DNA from: Sarcomyxa edulis
Lineage: Eukaryota; Basidiomycota; Agaricomycetes; Agaricales; Mycenaceae
Length of the DNA stretch: 64,000 nt
Assembly (NCBI GenBank): GCA_009761415.1
Contig: QUOL01000001.1
Span: forward strand, 3,968,001-4,032,000
Reading direction: 5' to 3'
Made by a program: the position numbers and the translations under genes. Below, piece by piece: positions 56,884 to 64,000 of the stretch (the first letter of the stretch is position 1; the number at the start of each line of letters is the position of its first letter). A model generated the notes under the pieces. It did not search any database and was not told the origin of the DNA. It saw nothing but the letters and a program-made list of their open reading frames with translations.

Positions 56884-57721
56884 CTACTTGCGTCCAACAA
56901 AACTCTCGTAATCTTCCTGATACCCCGGGCCACTACCTCCTTGCGCAGATGCAGGTGTCGGCGTCTGTCCCTGCGGATCGACATTGATATTCCTCCTGCG
57001 GAATCCACCTGGACCGCCTGGGACCGCTTCTCCGTCTGCATGTTGTCCCACAGGGGCATCAGGCGAGTTCGCCTGTGCCTCGTATCCATGTTTGTTATCT
57101 GCTCCGTAGGCGTATCCTTGATGTGTCTGTGGCGGCTGATAAGGCGGGGACGCCTGATCTGCAGACCCACTTTGCGCGTACCCGTACGCATGGTCTTCTT
57201 GGTGAGGCGAAGGTTGAGCATTATACCCATTCCCGGCTTTTGAATCGTTTCTGTATCCACTGGCATCTGTTGAGTATCCCTGCTGGCTTCCATCTGCTCC
57301 CTCTCCTGCCCCTGTAATCGGAGGAGCAGAAGTCCCTTGTATCTTCGCAATCCCCCTCTGCACCTCCTCCCTACCTCTCTGTGCGATTTCGTGATGTTTG
57401 GTACCCCCGTTTGTCATGCTGTCGAGGGTCCCGAGAGCGGTGCCGCGGATGTATTCTCCTGCACCTGCAGGGGAGGGGGTTATTGTCAGTATTAGCTGCT
57501 GGTATATGTCCCAGATCGATGTGGCTTACCGTGTACGACTTCGACACCTCCCCTGGGTAGATACGTATTTCGGTGAGTCTTTCTTGACTCCAGCCTGTCA
57601 ATTTAAAGTCGACTGACCTCAATTTATTCCCGAACCCTCCAGATGCGGCCGCAGGACGACTTTCATTCGGATTCGAGTCTTTTCCGGCATTGCTATTGTC
57701 GTTCGTATTCATATTATTCAT
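56884..57721 (-). CDS. Small Gln/Gly/Tyr-rich protein, unknown function
   Basis: Three exons (57618-57721, 57530-57552, 56884-57464) total 708 nt in phase, giving 235 aa; the 23-nt middle exon is a micro-exon. The N-terminus is Asn/Ser-rich (MNNMNTNDNSNAG). The conserved-looking core is GAGEYIRGTALGTLDSM followed by GTKHHEIAQRGREEVQRGIAKIQG, a short amphipathic pattern seen in small fungal stress-type proteins. The rest is low complexity (QQGYSTDASGYRND, SPPYQPPQTHQGYAYG) and probably disordered. It ends DYESFVGRK. It resembles hypothetical proteins known across fungi; no biochemical role is assigned. Confidence 0.72.
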
Positions 57722-59972
57722 AGTCGAGACGAGTACAAGTCGAGATCGTGAACGTTGTACAAACCCAAGGCCCGTGTCGACGTCGAGCCAGAAAGAGGAG
57801 GTCCCTCGGTGATGTCATGATGACGTAAGTCTTTCCCTCCTAATCTAATCGTATCTAATCTTATCTTATCTAATATCTTATCTTGCAAGAAAGGTCTTCG
57901 TATCCGTCGACATTCCGGTTCCCGATGGTGCCACGAAAACGCCATCAGTCTAATCTTCATGGAGAAATCTATATCAGAAGTATACAAAGTTGCTGAGGTC
58001 TTTTCTCTCACTCTTTCTGGGGTCTAGATTTCGTGTTCGGCGCTTGGAATCGTATAAAGCCCTTCTCCGGATGGAGAGTTTTGTGTATGCCCCGCGCTTC
58101 GTTTCCTCCCTTGATGATGTGAGTAATCATCCTCTCGTCGGTCTCAAAATTCCTTGCCTTGTCTGCCCTCCACTCGTGGATTGTACCGTTCGTCCTGCGT
58201 ACCCCACATACCCATACCATCGCGCACACCGTCGGAACGGAATATGTGCACGTTGTGTGAGTCGTGGCGGCCGCAAGGATTACCGGTCATTCCAAGGGGT
58301 TGAGTTGTGGTACGCTTTTGATATTTTGTTTCTATCTCTTTCTACTTCGTATGGTTGTGCATAGTTGTGCTCTTGTTGAGCTATGATCTCCCGTCATTTC
58401 TACCTGTCGGCACTTCCTTGTCGTTGACGGACGTCTCGTATGCAGGTACAAGGCTCTTATCCATCGTCTTATCTCGACAACCTCATAAGCGCACTGCTTC
58501 CTTGGAGCTGTGAATGTATTGGTCTTGCCTGTAGTGCCGAACCTGACTCCGGTCAGTGACTCACAGGATTCAGGCGGATATGACCGTGGCTCTTCACGGT
58601 ACCAGTGTTCATCCACTCCATTGCACCACGAAGTAGTAGAGTACTGGCTCATGGGATGCCTGGAAGTCTGCATGCATTGGCAATAGACGCATCCACACAG
58701 GTCAAGAGTCGATTAGTAGCGTGTGGCGGGATGCGCGCATCACTTGTATGACACTGTCAATGCATGGATAGACGACGGGATCTGATTGGCTGAGACCGAG
58801 AGACGTCCCACTGTATCGGTTGGGGGGGAGGCGAGTAGAGCGATAATGACGTCTCCAACTCCCTTGAAGACGAAGGATAAATATGCTATCAGTGGTAATG
58901 GATATATGTTTCATGCGCTTGGAGTATAAATAAGAAGTATTGTATACTGGGTACTGGGGGTGTCTCTCCGAAGAAATTTAAGAATGGTACGATAGGATGT
59001 CGATCGGGAAGGCGTTCTGGATATTCGATTTGAATTGGGTAGATCAGTGGCCACTTGGGCGTTCGAGCCCAACATCCTGTATTTGCTTCCGAAGGAAGTG
59101 GTACATAGATCCGTGTTCATCCGTGACTTTTATCCTTGTGCTCATACCGTCAACGTCGTCGGTCGATCTTTGCCAATAGTTGCCTCACTAACATGGACTC
59201 AATGTACCAAGCATATCTTGGGCTGCTAATCGTGGGTGGCATTTTGTTTTTGCAGGCACTACAGTACTGTCCTCCTAATTATCTGATAACAGGATCTAAT
59301 CGGTTCTTTGTTGTCGAGCAGCAAATCGTTCCGTGTTCTCCGTATCAATTTGGACTTGACGAGAGGCATTCAAGTGGTCACTATGATTCCAAAACTTGCT
59401 GCGAAACGGCCAGCCGAGAGTATTCCGCTGGACAGGGTTCTTGAAAAGCTTTATACATACTATTACTCCTGCCAGTGAGCTCGGGAAACTTGGCTGAAGG
59501 TAAACCTAGTAGATCGAAGGACTCGAGCTCAGATATCAGCCAAAGAGATTCGTGACTCCGTACGTTTCTACACAAGGAAGTTCCCAGTGACCGTCCAGTT
59601 GAATCTGGATTCATTTGATGTCTATGATGTCCGACTCTGCACAGATGTTACATAGAGTACAGGATGTCTCCTTGTACCGTAGAAAGAGTCCCGTTCATTC
59701 CATTTAAGCATATTCTGGTCCGGGAGAACCATACCTGACATATCAAGAAACTCTTGAGAAGAACGGCCTCTCGCTTCGGACCCGTCAGAAGTGTAAAATG
59801 GACTCGAATGAAGTCAAGACGGAGGGCCGACGCGGAATCAAATGAGACTTCCAAATGCGGTGAATTCCGAGTTCCGACAGGCGCCGCAGAAAACTTCAAA
59901 TTGCCTGGTCCCGTCGCTTCCAAACCACCCACTGAACCCGTCCTCACCCTCCTCAAGACTTCTCGCCACAAT
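57722..59972. other. Intergenic, no supported gene
   Basis: Open frames at 57990-58364 (plus) and several shorter ones have no recognisable domain. A TCTTATCTAATC-type repeat occurs at 57840-57890 and upstream of the minus-strand gene. The region just before 59973 is the eL8 promoter. Confidence 0.35.
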
Positions 59973-61274
59973 GGTAAGCCTTATCGCAGTCCCAAGCATC
60001 GCCGGAGAACTCTAGCAGCGGTCCAACATCCCAAAAACAAGCAATTGAGATGGATGGTAAGTGTCTCATCTGGATGTACATGTCAACCCAACTAACTTTC
60101 GGTTTGGTATCTAGGACCGTATCAGCATATTTAAAGCCAACCAGAATCACTTCTGCGTTCATGCTTAAACGTCGAGCTATCATGGCAATGACACGTATTG
60201 CTGGGCCCGCACATTCGTGTGTGGGCGCTAGAGCTCCGAGGCGGTTGCAATCAACGATTTGTTCGTTTCTTTGCTAACCCTCGTCTCAATGACCAGCCCC
60301 CCAAGAAGACCGGAACTGGAAAGAAGCCCGCTGCTGCCCCCTTCGGTGCTAGCAAGGCTACCAAGGCCAAGAAGAACCCCCTCTTCGAGTCTGCCCCCAA
60401 GAACTTCGGTATTGGTACGATTCTTCCAGCGTCCTTCAAATCGTGTTTCCCATCTTATATGTCGGGTTTTAGGTCAGGATATCCGTCCCCAGACCGACTT
60501 GACCCGTTTCGTCAAATGGCCCGAATACGTCCGTCTTCAACGCCAGAAGGTTATCCTCCACCAGCGTTTGAAGGTCCCCCCTGCCATCGCTCAGTTCTCT
60601 CACACTCTCGACAAGAACACTGCTACACAGTTGTTCAAGCTCCTTAACAAGTACCGTCCCGAGTCGAAGTCCGAGAAGAAGGCCAGATTGGAGGCTACTG
60701 CTGCCGCCACTGCTGAGGAGAAAGAGAAGGATGCTAAGGTGGGTATCTATGGTATTATTGGAGACTTGGGCTAAAGTCTGTTACTTCGCTAGGATTCCAA
60801 GAAGCCCCTCTTCGTCAAGTACGGTCTTAACCACACCGTCGCTTTGATCGAAGCCAAGAAGGCCTCCCTCGTCGTCATTGCTCATGATGTCGATCCCATT
60901 GAGCTCGTCGTCTTCCTTCCCGCTCTCTGCCGCAAGATGGGTGTCCCCTACGTCATCGTCAAGGGCAAAGCCAGACTCGGCACTGTAGTCCACAAGAAGA
61001 CCGCTGCCGTTCTCGCTATCCAGGATGTCAAGAGCGAGGACCAGAGAGAGCTCGCTACCCTCGTCAGCGCCAGCAAGGCCAACTTGTGAGTCTCCTTATC
61101 ATGTCAGTTTTTGAGTCGCTGTACTGACATAGCCCCCTCAGCTCCGACAAATACGAGGAGCAGCGCCGCCAATGGGGTGGAGGTCTCCGTGGAAACAAGT
61201 CCACCCAGATGCTCCGCAAGCGCGCGAAGGCTTCCGGCCAGACCATCGCCGCTGCCACCATCGGAAAGCTCTAA
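59973..61274 (+). CDS. RPL8: 60S ribosomal protein eL8 (L8/L7Ae family)
   Basis: Structural protein of the large cytosolic ribosomal subunit (eL8; L7a in animals). Exons 60297-60414, 60473-60738, 60793-61085 and 61142-61274, plus an initiator ATG on its own 5' exon, total 813 nt, giving 270 aa. Motifs are [54 protein letters not shown], the L7Ae RNA-binding region [20 protein letters not shown]...[20 protein letters not shown], and the C-terminal [15 protein letters not shown]. The start codon is spliced from a distance: ATG at 59973-59975 followed by GTAAGC, or a second ATG at 60055-60057 followed by GTAAGT; both are in phase 0 with exon 2. The 321-nt first intron is the longest in the gene. 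High expression expected. Confidence 0.95.
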
Positions 61275-61717
61275 GTTTTACGTTTGGGTGGAAAAGATAC
61301 GTAGTCTATGGTCATTCGTACACTCGTGTCATCTATGCTATGGGCTTCATATGCTATGCGGGTCTATCTACGTTGGGTGTTCGTGCTTTTAATATGCAGT
61401 GTGCGAGCGCGTTGAGCAGCCAATCTATGATCGTCTTCATCAATCTTCAGAATCCTTGAATATAAGCACAAAGATCAGCGAAGCTCCAATGTTCTCTCTT
61501 CATATGGTACATATTGAACTTGATATCCGTGTGTGGCGTATAAGTAGTTCTGGAAACACAAAGAACCTAAGTATCGACAGATGATTTTGATATCTGTGGA
61601 CACTCCAGCTTTCTAAGTACCTACTGTTGATTTATTCGTAACAAAAAGCGTTCGAGTCAGAAATATTTCAGTAGAACAAACACAAGAAGATGTCCTCCCC
61701 GTATGGCGGGTGCGCCG
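61275..61717. other. 3' region between eL8 and the kinase gene
   Basis: Convergent 3' ends; nothing coding is supported. Confidence 0.4.
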
Positions 61718-63648
61718 CTAATCCATACCGGCTAGCACGTTGTATACATCCCAGATGCTTGGACGATGCCCGGGTTGTGCCTCCCAACACGACTGCGTGA
61801 GTTCCCATAGTTCGTTGTTCATGTTATTTGGACGGTCTGGCCGCATGCCAGCCATTATGACCAACACAACATTGTGAACATTGCAGCCATGGTAAGGCAT
61901 ATGTCCAGTATAAATCTGCTCCGTAAATTCTTAGCAAGAGAGATGAACGAGGAGATGAAAGGTACCTCAGACATCAACATTCCGAAGGCGTAAACGTCAC
62001 TTTCGAATGTCGGGGAAGCCGAGCTTCTGTTGTATGCCTCTGGGACCAACCTCTCTGGGCTCATCCATGGGGTCGTCCCCGCTCCGGAGAAGGTTGAGAT
62101 CGCAGAGGACAAATTGGAAACCAAAGATTGTGGAAGACTTGCAACTGCAAGGGCTTTACGGCATCTGGCGTGCTGGTTGCGTTTTTCGTCGGGTCCTAAT
62201 GGAGGCATCAGGGGATTCTCGAGTAGATATTGTGTTTGTATGATAGATGATCCGACATCTGAGATACATGCTTTCCCCGCGGCTGTTATCAGAATATTAT
62301 TCTGTCTAAAACGTGAGTAGTATGGAGGTGGAAATTACGAGATAGTAGACTTACGCCCTTCAAATCGCCATGGACAATATTATTCAGATGCAAAAAATGG
62401 AGGCCATCGGCACATTGTTCAATCTTAAAGACCCGCTGGATTCAGTCTACGAGGAAAGATTGATACTACTATTCGACACATACCAGATCTTTCCGCGATA
62501 CACCGGGCTCGCTCTGCAGATATGCCTTGACAGTGCCGTTTGGCATCCAAAGACTCACAATGCGTAGTTGTCGTTCATTGTGCACAACTCCAATGAAGGG
62601 CACAACATTAGGATGTCGTAACAATTGCAGGATGAAGGCTTCCTTCACGAATAACTGAACATACAGTTTGTAGAGGGTTAAAATTAGATATGATGTGATC
62701 GAGAGGGGGACTGACCTTCTTGACCTTCTTCATGGAATTGAAATATAGTCGAAACTGTTTTACCGCTACCTCTTCCTTTCCCAAATGACCATGATACACT
62801 ATGGCAGAAGCACCATTCTCGACTGGAGGTTTGGTGCTCATCTTGATCGCGTTTACATCGAGAGTGAACCACGTTGGGAAAAGAGACATCTTGTGGCAGA
62901 AATCGATAAGATAAACGCGATATTCCGACAATCTACGATTGACTTCTGGATGAAGAGAGCCTTGGGAGAGCTAATGAATAGGTCAGCAGAATCGCTTCGC
63001 TTAAATTACATGTTCTAAATTACAGACCTGTATAAGATCAGAGATGGCGTCAATGCACATTTGACATTCGCGTGTCTGTTGACCGGGACCCCTCCTCCAC
63101 CTCCGTAATCTTCGTTGAATGTAAGTGAACACCTCATCTCTCCATATCATAGTTCTATAACAGCCTATATCAGTTAAAAGTGGACGTAAGATTGGATCGG
63201 ATGACCTGACTGTTGTTCGTCCATTGGTGAGCATTTTCTTCCGCAACCCTTGTACTCTGCTTCCATACTTTTACGGACGATCTCATGCTGAAAGATCCAC
63301 TCAAGTGGCGTCCATCTCGACCATTCGGTGAATAGGAGGTAAGTTTTCTCACATCGACGGGCTATAAACCTACGCAAAGATATCTTCATCAGCCATGTGA
63401 GATATATACTAGAGTATGGTTTGACTTGTCATGAGGTAGTTCCACCCGTGCTAGACGTTGAGATAGTCTTGTGAATATTCGCACTAGCTTATCAGCCATG
63501 CTCTACATCGGGGAAAAACATCAGAGATCGAAATTAAATTTATCGAGGATATGTTGAAACTTACCTGGCCGAAAGGAAATTCTAGTCGTTTCATCTCCTC
63601 CGTATAACGGAGGATATTTGCCGCGGAGACACGAGGGTTCTGGGACAT
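61718..63648 (-). CDS. Protein kinase, TKL-like, basidiomycete type
   Basis: Multi-exon gene starting MSQNPRVSAANILRY at 63648. An N-terminal helical region (KLVRIFTRLSQRL, CQMCIDAISDLIQ, RVYLIDFCHKMSLF) precedes the kinase domain. Kinase motifs are NGASAIVYHGHLGKEEVAVKQF (glycine-loop relative and the ATP-binding Lys), LRHPNVVPFIGVVHNERQLRIVSLWMPNGTVKAYL, HLNNIVHGDLKGRNILI (catalytic loop, HGD in place of HRD), ACISDVGSS (DVG in place of DFG), MSPERL, SDVYAFGMLMSEIYTG and CWEAQPGHRPSIWDVYNVL. The 5' exons between about 62950 and 63580 are short and their borders uncertain. Similar kinases with HGD loops are numerous in Agaricomycetes; targets are unknown. Confidence 0.83.
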
Positions 63649-63896
63649 GTTAATGTAGCAAATATCAACCTAGGGATTAAGAGTGAAGACACGACCCTCT
63701 GAAAATCTCTAGCATATTCGAGAAGCCTCAAGGGGCGTCAGAACGTGGGGCGAGTTAACTCGGGAGAAAGCATAACTGTGGATGCAGACGCCACGAAGAT
63801 CAACCTTCTAGTTGCATCTGTTTCTCACGACAGACACGACTGTGACGAGCTTGAAAGAGTTATATGCAGGTAAGTATAACATAACTCAACGAACGT

Positions 63897-64000
63897 CTCC
63901 TTTATGCATGAACTCCCAGCATGCTTTCCCTGGCTCCACCCCGAGAATCGCTTGGACAGCCGGAAGGTCCATTTCGCAAAGTTCTCTCACATTGCGAATC
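63897..64000 (-). CDS. Partial unknown coding exon at the window edge
   Basis: The minus strand reads VRELCEMDLPAVQAILGVEP followed by GKAWEFMHK, a protein-like helical sequence entering from beyond 64000. A stop is reached soon after, or an intron begins near 63897. It is the 3' or an internal part of a gene mostly outside the window. Too short to assign. Confidence 0.3.

Noticed and set aside
57990..58364. 124-codon open frame
   Set aside because: No recognisable motif, no upstream or downstream exons; composition not clearly coding.

Overview
The window is nuclear DNA of a filamentous basidiomycete, most likely an Agaricomycete. Nearly every gene is cut by GT-AG introns of about 36-100 nt, there are no operons, and the protein families are typical of mushroom-forming fungi (F-box and BTB proteins, CYP450, a TKL-like kinase, a Tnp2-type CACTA transposase). 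All models below were spliced by eye. I say so where the exon lengths add up to a multiple of three.

Left flank (1-8668): an aldo/keto reductase, a BTB protein, an intact F-box/LRR-like gene followed by a broken copy of itself, a decayed metallophosphoesterase, one unknown two-exon gene, and about 1 kb of gene-free repeats.

Centre (8669-37859): this is the main discovery. A 29,191-bp DNA transposon is bounded by 746-bp near-identical terminal inverted repeats. Each repeat begins CACTACGGG, and the element is flanked by a 3-bp target duplication (TCC/TCC). It encodes an apparently intact 1306-aa Tnp2-type (Transposase_21) CACTA transposase at its right side. It also carries about 20 kb of cargo: a decayed gene (A), two minus-strand unknown genes (B, C), a large plus-strand gene with an SPTRER-repeat region (D), and a tandem pair of beta-propeller proteins with C-terminal membrane anchors. 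Most cargo frames are intact. Decayed copies of a terminal-repeat module lie inside the element, facing inward from both sides, and a smaller repeat-rich element appears to be nested between genes B and C.

Right flank (37863-64000): more gene-free DNA and another decayed F-box copy, then housekeeping and metabolic genes. These are a cytochrome P450, an acyl-CoA oxidase (peroxisomal beta-oxidation), an MFS transporter, a hotdog thioesterase, two low-complexity unknown proteins, ribosomal protein eL8 and a TKL-like protein kinase. The kinase is followed by the edge of a further gene that leaves the window.

Limits: no similarity search was run. Family calls rest on motifs I recognise. Cargo genes A-D are unassigned.
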